A stretch of 64,000 nucleotides of DNA from Eupeodes corollae. Lineage: Eukaryota > Arthropoda > Insecta > Diptera > Syrphidae. The stretch is taken from assembly GCF_945859685.1 (NCBI RefSeq), contig NC_079149.1, positions 17,333,118 through 17,397,117 of the forward strand. The letters run 5' to 3'. Numbering within the stretch: position 1 is the first letter of the stretch; every line of letters starts with the position of its first letter. Position numbers and translations under genes: made by a program. Shown here piece by piece: positions 46,398 to 55,334 of the stretch. The notes under the pieces are model-generated. The model had not been told where the DNA came from. It was given only the letters and a program-made list of their open reading frames with translations, and searched no databases.

Positions 46398-47275
46398 GTT
46401 TTCAAATTTGGTCCAGCGAATCGAAGCAAATACAAAAGTATCTAGAGCCCATCTGACTCCTGAAATAGCACTCAGATTGATAACACCTGAGTGTCGTTTA
46501 TTCCATGAACCTGTTACAGCAGAAAGTGATAAAGTCTTCGAAAATGATCCTTTTTGGGGGTTCTATTGGCCTGGCGGACAAGCACTGAGCAGGTTTGAAT
46601 TTTCTTGTTTTATATAGGTACTTTAAAGAAATATATGAAGATTTTCTTTGAATGTCCATAGATTCATCCTGGACAACACTAGCCTGGTCAAATCAAAGAA
46701 TGTCCTCGACATTGGAAGTGGATGTGGAGCATCATCAATAGCAGCAATGATGTGTAAAGCTAAATCCGTCATAGCAAACGATATTGATTCAAGTGAGTCT
46801 TAAAATATTTAAAAATAAAAAAAAAAACTTGGAGATGCCGGGGATCGAACCCGGGGCCTTTCACATGCAAAGCGAACGCTCTACCACTGAGCTACATCCC
46901 CATCACATAAATTACAAGAACTAAAATCCATTTTATTTTCCAGTTGCTTCAGTTGCTGCCCAAATGAATGCCACTCTCAATGGAGTACAAATCGAAACCA
47001 ACGAACAAAATCTAATTGGAAATTTAATTATTGAGGCGGATATTATTTTATTAGGAGATCTATTTTATGATGCCGACTTTGCAGACATTTTGTTACCATG
47101 GTTGGATGAGTTGCATGCTCGAGGGAAATTGATTTTCATTGGTGATCCCGGGAGACATGGATTGACTGAAAATCGTTTGAAATTTATGAAGAAAATGGCA
47201 ACTTACGAATTGACTGAGAATTGTTGTATCGAAAATAATGGCTTTAAAAATGTTCACGTTTGGAAATTTAGATGA
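46398..47275 (+). CDS. ETFBKMT: ETF-beta lysine methyltransferase-like protein (5' exon missing)
   Basis: Three exons are visible: 46398-46592, 46662-46792 and 46944-47275, joined by GT-AG introns of 69 and 151 nt. The spliced product reads SRAHLTPEIALRLITPECRL, FWGFYWPGGQALSRFILDN, VLDIGSGCGASSIAAMMC, ANDIDSIASVAAQMNATLNG, LLGDLFYDADFADILLPWLD and FIGDPGRHGLTENRLKFMKK. DIGSGCG and NDID are the S-adenosylmethionine motifs of class I methyltransferases. The WPGGQALSR, LGDLFYD and GDPGR blocks match the mitochondrial enzyme that trimethylates lysines on electron transfer flavoprotein beta. Exon 46398 starts at an AG acceptor in mid-codon, so an upstream exon, probably carrying the mitochondrial targeting peptide, is missing from this annotation. 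The reading frame is intact. A tRNA gene lies antisense in the second intron. Confidence 0.85.
46830..46901 (-). tRNA. tRNA-Ala (anticodon UGC)
   Basis: 72 nt. Reading the minus strand, the 5' acceptor strand GGGGATG pairs with CATCTCC and is followed by a discriminator A. The A box (TAGCTCAGTGGT) and B box (GGTTCGATCCC) are intact. The anticodon loop is TTTGCAT with anticodon TGC. A long T run follows directly downstream, a good RNA polymerase III terminator. It lies in the second intron of the methyltransferase gene, on the opposite strand, so the two transcription units overlap. Confidence 0.97.
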
Positions 47276-47389
47276 TTGGAAAAAAGAATGTAACCTATTT
47301 AAATTTAGTTTTTCTCTAATTTTTGTAATTTCGTATGTTTTGTTTGCTATGTACTTAAATATTGAGTTGTCATCATCAACCTTCTATAT

Positions 47390-47700
47390 TCGGCTCAGAA
47401 AGCCAAGTTCCATGGCCCGTCTCCCTCAGCAGGAGAGATTCATTGAAACCAAATAAACGAATTTTCGGTAATAAAGCTTGATGTAAACTGAATTAAATGC
47501 TTTTGACATATCAATCTCCAAAACAAATACATAATTTCGGAAAACTATCAGCATTTCCACGGACTTTAAAATATTTAAGTACAGTGGGACTGTCCTTTCT
47601 TAGGGACAGGCCGGAGAAATGTTGTTGGCCTTCCATTAGGAAAAAAAACTTGAAGAGTAGGATAAATGGAAAAGCTTAAGTTAATCTCAAATTTAACGCA
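47390..47700 (-). pseudogene. LINE reverse transcriptase fragment
   Basis: The minus strand reads RPVPKKGQS (near 47605), then LEIDMSKAFNSVLHQALLPK and IRLFGFNESLL (47515-47420). These are consecutive blocks of a non-LTR reverse transcriptase, with most of the sequence between them missing. It lies within 130 bp of the methyltransferase stop codon. The AATAAA hexamers at 47452 and 47472 fall inside it. Confidence 0.65.
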
Positions 47701-48755
47701 ACAGTTTAGCCACGTCTAAAAACCATCTCTTCACAACAATAGAACGTACAACAGGCTAACGGATTTGTTTGTGACAAGAATGTTCTTTTAAAGCTATAGC
47801 AACTGTTAGAGTGCGAAAGATTACAATTACAGGGGAAGACATGTCACTTTCTGGCAGCGTCGAATAAACAGGAAATTGTCCAACAAGCAGATTGGCTTTA
47901 TTAATCGAGCTTACAAGAGGTAGTGGTATCTACTTCCTTTTTTAACTTACGGTTATTTAATGTTACGTACATTTTTTAGTAATGACCATTCTTTTGACAT
48001 TTGGGACATTGTAGTATTTTACGCGGTAATGTTTGACTATGCAGAACATTTTTGCTTGTTTAAACTTACCTCAATTTTACTCAGCGAGGTAAGTGAAACT
48101 TGCATCTTTGATCGTAATAACTTTGGATGTTTTCAAAACTTCAAAAATCTGCGTTAGTAGATGGTAGGCCGTCACTGCATGTTCATCAAAATCAAAAATG
48201 TCTGCAGCGAGATATTTTAGGCTGAATATCGAAAAAAAAATAAGTTACAATAAAATATTGATTATAGCCCTTTTACGAAAAAAGTATCTCTTTTAGACAT
48301 TGGTTTTGGTGTGAAGCCTAAAATATCTTTATAAAGATTACTTAACTTATTCCTAAGAGGTGGCCATTTCCATTAGGTATCTTAAAAGATTTCTGCATTG
48401 AGTGAATTGTAACTTTTTTTTTGATCGAAGGCAACAATTTCTCCAGTGTGAAGGTATTTCTTCATCAAATATGATAGCAACAAACTTTCTTACCTCTAGA
48501 AAGATTTTCTTCATAAACTACTTCATTACGATGGCCCGGTTTCCATCTTCGTCCCCTTTAGCAATATCTTGGTAATTTATATCTTCTTATGGAAAAATCC
48601 CATAAAAACACTGCAACTTTCCATGCATAATTGCATAACTCATTGCACCGACTACACACCTGGCAGCACTTTTTACTTTTGAATCCAATCCAATCCTGTC
48701 AAACCAAAATGAGGGCAACCGTTATTTGTTTAATATTTTTGTATCACCTTGAAAC
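47701..48755. other. AT-rich spacer
   Basis: No supported gene. A signal-peptide-like frame at 48709 (MRATVICLIFLYHLETLVAS) runs into the left end of the next element and stops. Confidence 0.35.
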
Positions 48756-48928
48756 ATTGGTCGCATCCACAAAGCTAGTGGGTACGTAGCCGAAATTCAA
48801 CTAGAAGTGTCATATTAATGACAGACGCAAAAGCAAACAAACGCTAGATCGGAAACATTTGAGAATGTTTTGAGAATTTTGAACAATATTTTTAAATTAA
48901 ATAAAAACAAATAAAAATAAAAGATATA

Positions 48929-48959
48929 ATGAGCGATTCGCAAGAAGATGAAGTCATAG
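48929..48959 (+). pseudogene. Possible orphan first exon in Harbinger-like remnant 3
   Basis: ATG at 48929 gives MSDSQEDEVI, followed by a consensus donor, gtatgt. No downstream exon was found inside the element. It may be the start of the deleted transposase gene. Confidence 0.3.
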
Positions 48960-49019
48960 GTATGTAAAATAGTTTAATTGTGGTCAATTTAAGAAACTTC
49001 ATATATCTGGCAAATAGCT

Positions 49020-49832
49020 AGAGCTGTGATTGTCGTAAACGATCTCCTCGCAGTGGGTTCTTTATCTGACCAGTTTCAAGGAACATCCCCGACCTGTGGA
49101 AGTTTTTTTGTTATTGTCGAGGATGCGGTTATATCGTGTCTTTAAATTGCCCATTTTCTTTTCCAGCGAGCTCTCTTTAAAATTGTAGCCTTTACCATTC
49201 ATCGCCTCCTTAATTTTAAGGAACACCGTCCTGCGCTTGATTTTTGGGTTTCTTAGGTCGTGTTTGTGGCTGTTGCAGTGTTCTAAAAACAGAAGAACGG
49301 TGCGGTGCTCCCAAGAAAATTCTAAAAAATAAAATCTTTATGAATAGGATATTCTTTTTTAAATAGAGACAATTTAATTTTACCTTTCTCTATATTGCCT
49401 ATGTTTTGCTGCAGTAGACACTGAATCTGTAATAATATTTTTAAATGTATTTTTTAGCTTACTTTTGCATTGAAATAATTTAAGATTGCTCAAAATAACT
49501 CAAATTTACCTTCCTCCGTATTTTCTGCATTTTGTGCCCTCAAATTTTGTTCCATGAATGCTGCGGCCTACACTGGATCTGAAACAAAATTGTAAATTGA
49601 ATTGTTTTGTATATTGCACTTAAAAAACATTACCTGTTAAGATTTGATTGCAAATGTCTTCAGCTGCTTCTATTTCAAAGTTTATTTTGAAACGAAATAC
49701 TGAACTATAAGTTTCATTTTGATTTTTTGAATCTTTTGAAAATTTTTCAACAGCTGATTGTGAAACGTCAAACTGAGTGCCAACTAACTTTTTAGCCGAA
49801 ATTTGTACACTACGTCCGAGGGGAAATTTCAA
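49020..49832 (-). pseudogene. Spliced Myb/SANT-like gene in Harbinger-like remnant 3
   Basis: Four candidate exons on the minus strand have consensus splice sites. Exon 1 (49832-49636) includes INFEIEAAEDICNQILT. Exon 2 is about 49577-49512 and reads AAAFMEQNLRAQNAENTEE after an in-frame TAG. Exon 3 is about 49428-49387. Exon 4 starts at 49321. Exon 4 reads FSWEHRTVLLFLEHCNSHKH, DLRNPKIKRRTVFLKIKEAM and SLEKKMGNLKTRYNRILDNN, a Myb/SANT-like trihelix with a Trp at its start and the usual K.....LK..Y core. The in-frame stop in exon 2 suggests decay. The exon set is by eye. Confidence 0.6.
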
Positions 49833-50699
49833 CTACTTTTGTAGTTAGATTTAGCCAATCAGAAACCCTGACTACGTAGCCACTAGCGTTGTGAATGCGA
49901 CTATTATTCGTGATTGCATGTGGAATAAAATTTAAAAAAAAATGAAATTTTAAAGCGGAAACTTGTATAAAAATAGCTAATAAGTGGTTATTTCATAAAG
50001 TTGTTTAAATTGAGTTTTGAAAGTTGTAGAAAATCATTTTGCGTACCTTTAAAAATTATTTTGGAGAATTTTTCCACAGAATCTCATCCCGCCACGTGAA
50101 AAAATTTTAAGAGCGGAAGAAAAGTCAAATATCACTTTATATAAACATTGTAGCCTTTCGGATCGTGAAAACGCTCGAGAAATAGTTAGATACAATACAT
50201 TTATTCATACCTTTTTCAGGATAGGTGAATTGTATGGAAAAATTGCCAAGCAATCGCAAACTAAAAAGCTTAAAACACTTCAAGTTCCATTAATATCACT
50301 TGAAACAAGCTTTTTGCTTCACAAATTAAGGCCAAACTTGACTTGCCTGTTTCAATCCGACACCTTAGACAAATAAAGCCAACGTTAGCCTTGTTTAAAA
50401 AAAAAAGAACCAAGAAACCACATTTAGATACAGCCCATAAGTCAGCAAGGCTGAATTTTTCTGAAAGTCACATAAGCTGGACCCAGGACTGGAAAAAAGT
50501 TATGTTGTGGTTTATACAGATTTTAGTCATATTGGCATGACAAACGTCTTCAAACAGAAGTGAGAATGAGTTCTAAATTCGTTGGCGGCAGCGTAATGGT
50601 TTGGGTAGATTATTCTTCAAATGAAATTGCATTTGTGCCTGGAAGGGTGAACTCAAAAATGTATCCTGAGTTGTTAGAAAAATGTTGTGATTGAGAGAC

Positions 50700-51221
50700 C
50701 TGGGGACTTATTATGGAATTCACGGTGAACTGTTTTGCCACCGAATTAGCCATTTTTCAATAATTGTTTTCGTTTTTGGTTTCTTCGTTTTGAATACGAC
50801 CAATTAACGAATTCGAAGGCGAATTTGAAATATCATAATGTTTGTTGGCGAGCTGAAATGCGACTGCTTTTTTTGGCGAATTCACAGGCGAAAGAGTGTT
50901 TATTATTATTCACTGTTCGATTTCGTGGATTCTTTCTTGATTGTAGTCATATAAAATTTGTGAATTAGCTTTATTTTAATTTTCTTATAATTTATCCACA
51001 ACAAAATATGTATACAATTTTGAATAAATCACAGCAAATTTCACAAAATAAAATGTATGGAAAGCTGTCAAATCATTGAAATAAAGGAAGAAAAAGTCAA
51101 ACCAAAAGTGTCAAATCACTGGAATATAATAAGAACTATTATATTCCAGCTTCACCGCGAATTTTTTAACAAGGAGTCGAATTGAAAACGATCCGCCGTG
51201 AAGCCAATAATCAGGCCCCTG
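50700..51221. mobile_element. MITE inserted in the Tc1 copy
   Basis: The left end ctggggacttattatgg...ttcacgg and the inverted right end caggggcctgattattgg...ttcacgg pair over about 35 bp with mismatches. No protein. No target duplication could be identified. Confidence 0.5.
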
Positions 51222-51240
51222 ACTTCATATTACAATCGGA

Positions 51241-52746
51241 CCGGGTTTCCCAAAGTGTGCTCCCCGGAGGACTTGGTGTTCCGCGAATAATATCCAAGTG
51301 CTCCGTGGAAATATTTGAAAAAGTGAAATAATTCCAAGACGGACTATAGTAACTAGTTAATTTTAAGCTTCCGATCTTGTAATTTTAATAATTGATAAAT
51401 TGATTTAATTTTGTTTGTTCAATTTCGGTTTTCCATATATATTTATTTTAGTGCAAAGAAAAATTACGCAATAGAGACAGCGGCGGCGAGATTTCTGAAG
51501 GTTTTGAGTTTGATATTTTGTCTAGTATACCTACTAGTGCCACGGCGGTGATCGATGCTACTGAAAAAAGATCAGTTAAAAGGATGTACCACGAATCATA
51601 TTTGAATTTTGGGTTTGCTGAGACAAGTGGCAACAAACCTCAATGCGTAATTTGCCGCAAAGTGTTGTCGAACAGTGCAATATTTGCAGCAAAAATCAAA
51701 CGTCACTTTGCAGGGATTCATCCAGATTGCAAAAGCAAACTGACTGATCTCTTCAAAAGAAAGTATGCTAAACTTACTAAATCTCAAACTATTATTACTT
51801 ATCACTCAAAGCAGTGAACGAAAATGTGTTGGGGGCATTCTACTTGTTAAGTTTCCAAATAGCGCAAACTGGTGAAGCCCACTACATTACTGAAAACTAA
51901 ATAAAGCCACGTTTTTTGGGTTAAAAGGACAAACAATTTGTTGACACCGTTCCTTTGTCAAGACGAATCGGACACTACTTTACTTTTACGAATAAGTCAC
52001 AAAATTTGCGCTGCAAATGTATGAATCAACGGATGTTGCAGGGTTGGCTACTTTAATAGTATTTATGCGCTACCAATATCTACAATCCTTTCAAGAAGGA
52101 TTCTTCTGCAAGCCGCCACGCTTTTGCCAACTACTACAACCGGTGCTGACATTTTTAATTTGATTGAAAATTGTTTTAACTGCAAAGGACATACCATGGG
52201 TTAACTGCGTGGATGTATGCACGGACGGTGCTTAGGCCATGACTGGAATAACGTCCTGTACCGTCGCAAGTAAAAAGCAAATTGTTAAAGGAAGCACCAG
52301 TAGCCATTGCGTTCTACACCGTCATACCTTCGCAATGAATAAAAAGACGTGTTGGACGAAAGCGTAAAAATAATTAACTTAAATAAATCACGGCCAAAGA
52401 ATACAAGGCTTTTTAAAGTATTGTGTGATGACATGGGTAGGGTGGTCTTCATTTGACTTTAATTCTTCAGGCAGAAGTAAGATGGCGAAATGAGAGCTGA
52501 AGTTAGAACCTTCTTCATTAAAGACAACTTTGTTTTGGGGGAGATGTTGTGTAATGAGCGTTGGTTATTGAAATTGGCGTATCTGTCAGATATATTTAAA
52601 AATAAATGATTTCAGTGTATCACTTGCACTTCAGGAACTGCGTGATACATGTAACTGCGAAAAATGGCATATGCGCAACGAAGTGCTCTGCGTGAAACTT
52701 CTTACGCAAAAAGTGCTCCGCGACTAAAAAAGATTGAGAACCGCTG
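51241..52746 (+). mobile_element. Decayed hAT element (ZBED5-like transposase)
   Basis: An 8-bp target duplication with one mismatch flanks it: caatcgga (51233-51240) and caatagga (52747-52754). The ends ccgggtttcccaaag and, inverted, cagcggttctcaatc are typical of hAT elements. The inside encodes a degraded BED-finger transposase. It sits within the Tc1 copy, so it arrived later. Confidence 0.75.
51460..52640 (+). pseudogene. hAT transposase of the ZBED5/SCAND3 type
   Basis: The open part around 51518-51817 reads KRSVKRMYHESYLNFGFAET, NKPQCVICRKVLSNSAIFAA and KIKRHFAGIHPDCKSK, a BED-type zinc finger with the C..C...H....H pattern. It continues across many frameshifts: FQIAQTGEAHYITEN (about 51860), VPLSRRI (about 51945), then near 52200 a broken segment resembling VNCVDVCTDGA, and RWLLKLAYLSDIF near 52560. 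The catalytic core is ruined. Such proteins resemble the domesticated ZBED genes of animals, but this copy is plainly a dead transposon. Confidence 0.75.
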
Positions 52747-53204
52747 CAATAGGAAGGTTTAAGAAGAAACAAATATTATTTCTCCATTGGCCGTTTCGAA
52801 GTCCCGATTTAATCCTAGGTAATTTAACAATGGACCGCAATTACAAAAGCGGAAATGGAAAAGCTTGGTGAATCCACTCGAAAACGAATGATATCGGTCG
52901 TAAAGACCAATTGGTGGTTCTACAAAATATTGTTTTAAAGTAACTACAATTATCTAATCACCAATTACCATTTTTTTTAATAAAAACGTGAGTTTTTCTG
53001 TGGGAATTTCCTCGTGTTATTTTGCGTATTTTTTTTGTTTTTTGATAATAATTTGTCTTTAATTTTGTTAAAAATGAATAAGTTTACATTATTCTCAACA
53101 ACTTTGAGTACCTACATTTTCTTATTTCATAAAAATGTTTTGTTTCCTATAAAACTTATATTTTTCCCAATTTATATTTTACTTTTTACTCATGTGCCAT
53201 ATTA

Positions 53205-54475
53205 AACAGTGATTTTTTAATAGCTTGAGAACTTTTTTAAAAAAAAAAACACATAAAATTTGCAAAATCTCATCGATTCTTTATTTGAAACGTTAGATTG
53301 GTCCATGACATTTACTTTTTGAAGATAATTTCATTTAAATGTTGACCGCGGCTGCGTCTTAGGTGGTCCATTCAGAAAGTCCAATTTTGGGTAACTTTTT
53401 CGAGCATTTCGGCCTGAATAGCCCGAATTTCTTCGGAAATGTTGTCTTCCAAAGCTGGAATAGTTGCTGGCTTATTTGTGTAGACTTTAGACTTGACGTA
53501 GCCCCACAAAAAATAGTCTAAAGGCGTCAAATCGCATGATCTTGGTGGCCAACTTACCGGTCCATTCCTTGAGATGAATTGTTCTCCGAAGTTTTTCCTC
53601 AAAATGGCCATAGAATCGCGAGCTGTGTGGCATGTAGCGCCATCTTGTTGAAACCACATGTCAACCAAGTTCAGTTCTTCCATTTTTGGCAACAAAAAGT
53701 TTGTTAGCATTGAACGAAGGCGATCGCCATTCACCGTAACGTTGCGTCCAACAGCATCTTTGAAAAAATACGGTCCAATGATTCCACCAGCGTACAAACC
53801 ACACCAAACAGTGCATTTTTCGGGATGCATGGGCAGTTCTTCACTCCAAATGCGGCAATTTTGCTTATTTACGTAGCCATTCAACCAGAAATGAGCCTCA
53901 TCGCTGAACAAAATTTGTCGATAAAAAAGCGGATTTTCTGCCAACTTTTCTAGGGCCCATTCACTGAAAATTCGACGTTGTGGCAGATCGTTCGGCTTCA
54001 GTTCTTGCACGAGCTGTATTTTATACGGTTTTACACCAAGATCTTTGCGTAAAATCTTCCATGTGGTCGAATAACACAAACCCAATTGCTGGGAACGGCG
54101 ACGAATCGACATTACACGGTCTTCAGCAACACTCTCAGAAACAGACGCAATATTCTCTTCTGTACGCATTCGTGTGGTTGGTTTAATGTCTAATAAAGTA
54201 TAGTGCGAAACTTGGTCACAATCGCATTAATTGTTTGCTCACTTGGTCGATTATGTAGACCATAAATCGGACGTAAAGCGCGAAACACATTTCGAACCGA
54301 ACACTGATTTTGGTAATAAAATTCAATGATTTGCAAGCGTTGCTCGTTAGTAAGTCTATTCATTATGAAATGTCAAAGCATACTGAGCATCTTTCTCTTT
54401 GCCACCATGTCTGAAATCCTGCGTGATCTGTCAAATACTAATGCATGAAAATCCTAACCTCAAAAAATCACCCTT
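53205..54475 (-). mobile_element. Mariner-like element, DD41D (rosa-type)
   Basis: About 1271 bp between TA dinucleotides. The ends share gtgatttttt (53209 onward, and inverted near 54465). It holds one nearly complete transposase gene on the minus strand. It is among the best-preserved DNA transposons in the window. Confidence 0.78.
53372..54363 (-). pseudogene. DD41D mariner transposase, one frameshift
   Basis: The ATG at 54363 opens MNRLTNEQRLQIIEFYYQNQ and SVRNVFRALRPIYGLHNRPS, an N-terminal helix-turn-helix. A single frameshift near 54187 leads into the 265-codon frame 54169-53372. That frame has RRRSQQLGLCYSTTWKILRK (second DNA-binding motif), ILFSDEAHFWLNGYVNKQNC (first Asp), MWFQQDGATCHTARDSM (second Asp) and SCDLTPLDYFLWGYVKSKVY (third Asp). 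There are 41 residues between the second and third Asp, so the signature is DD41D, the hallmark of the rosa group. Only one lesion is evident. Confidence 0.85.
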
Positions 54476-54479
54476 TATT

Positions 54480-55330
54480 ATCATATTATTTGAAGCCAAA
54501 AAAATATGCGCGACGCTGATGTCATTTATGATGTTCATGAACATATCTTCGCAATTCATCTGCGTTTATGAAAACACCCAATACCTCAAAACCATGTTTT
54601 TTATTTGAATTTCCCCCACTGTATGCGTCATTAAAACAACGCGGTAGTTTCAGTTCAGAGAACGTAACATGTCTGAACATGAATCAAGAAACAAACTAAT
54701 TTCGTCTCGGCGCGACGGTGTAGTTACCTCTGCATGGAAAAAGTAACCCCAATAGTATGTGAACAATTACTGAATAAAAAAAACAACAGAAACATTTATT
54801 TCAAATATTTAGAAACGAAACTACGAGGAATATATTTGAAAAATTTTCAGGTAAAAGGTTTTCTCCCTTAAATTACAGTTCGAATCATAGACACACCATA
54901 TAAAGACCGGATATATGGTGTGTCTATGGTTCGAATCATGAGTTTTCTTTGGATTTGCTTGATTTTTAACCCACACCGGGATATATCTCATTTCACAAAA
55001 ATTAATTGTGTGCCATCTGCACTAGAGGTCTATAGGACAAGTGTTAACCTTAAATTTAAAATGAAAACTATCACAACAAAAATTCCTTCTAAAGAATGTT
55101 TCTTTTATTTTCTTTTATATTTTTTTTCTAATTTATATTGTTTATGTAACAGTAAATGTACGACAAGAAAAAAAGTAATAATAAAGAAAAACCGATATGA
55201 ATTAAAATAAAAAAACAACTCACGCTTAGACAAAGCATTTTCAATACTACAAATAAATGGAATAATTAAAATAATAAACTTAATAAATTTAAATTTTATA
55301 TATAAAAATAATAGTTATACATATATATGT
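54480..55330. other. Spacer between mariner and INCENP
   Basis: No gene seen. It contains a near-perfect hairpin at 54879-54935, listed separately. Confidence 0.4.
54879..54935. repeat. Near-perfect hairpin, 23-bp stem
   Basis: ttcgaatcatagacacacca at 54879 pairs with tggtgtgtctatggttcgaa at 54916-54935. There is one mismatch, a G-U in one RNA orientation. The loop is about 11 nt. It could be the paired ends of a tiny element or a short structured RNA. At 57 nt it is small for a microRNA precursor. Confidence 0.7.
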
Positions 55331-55334
55331 TTTA

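Larger units (their letters stand above)
48759..49902. mobile_element. PIF/Harbinger-like remnant 3
   Basis: The ends match in inverted form over about 31 bp: GGTCGCATCCACAAAGCTAG on the left and AGTCGCATTCACAACGCTAG on the right, both continuing into tgg-tacgtag. ATT lies outside both ends (48756-48758 and 49903-49905), a 3-bp target duplication. It carries a Myb/SANT-like gene on the minus strand and a possible first exon on the plus strand. No nuclease domain remains. Confidence 0.7.
50089..52930 (+). pseudogene. Tc1-like transposase split by two insertions
   Basis: The left part (50089-50695) reads PREKILRAEEKSNITLYKHC, SLSDRENAREIVRYNTFIHT, PHLDTAHKSARLNFSESHIS and WTQDWKKVM, then GGSVMVWVDYSSNEIAFVPG and ELLEKCCD. 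The catalytic Asp region after WKKVM is shifted. The right part (52755-52930) resumes with KKKQILFLHWPFRSPDLILG, YKSGN and a C-terminus ending KRMISVVKTN. Between them lie a MITE (50700-51221), a stub of about 19 bp and a hAT element (51241-52746). The second Asp region is lost. Confidence 0.75.
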
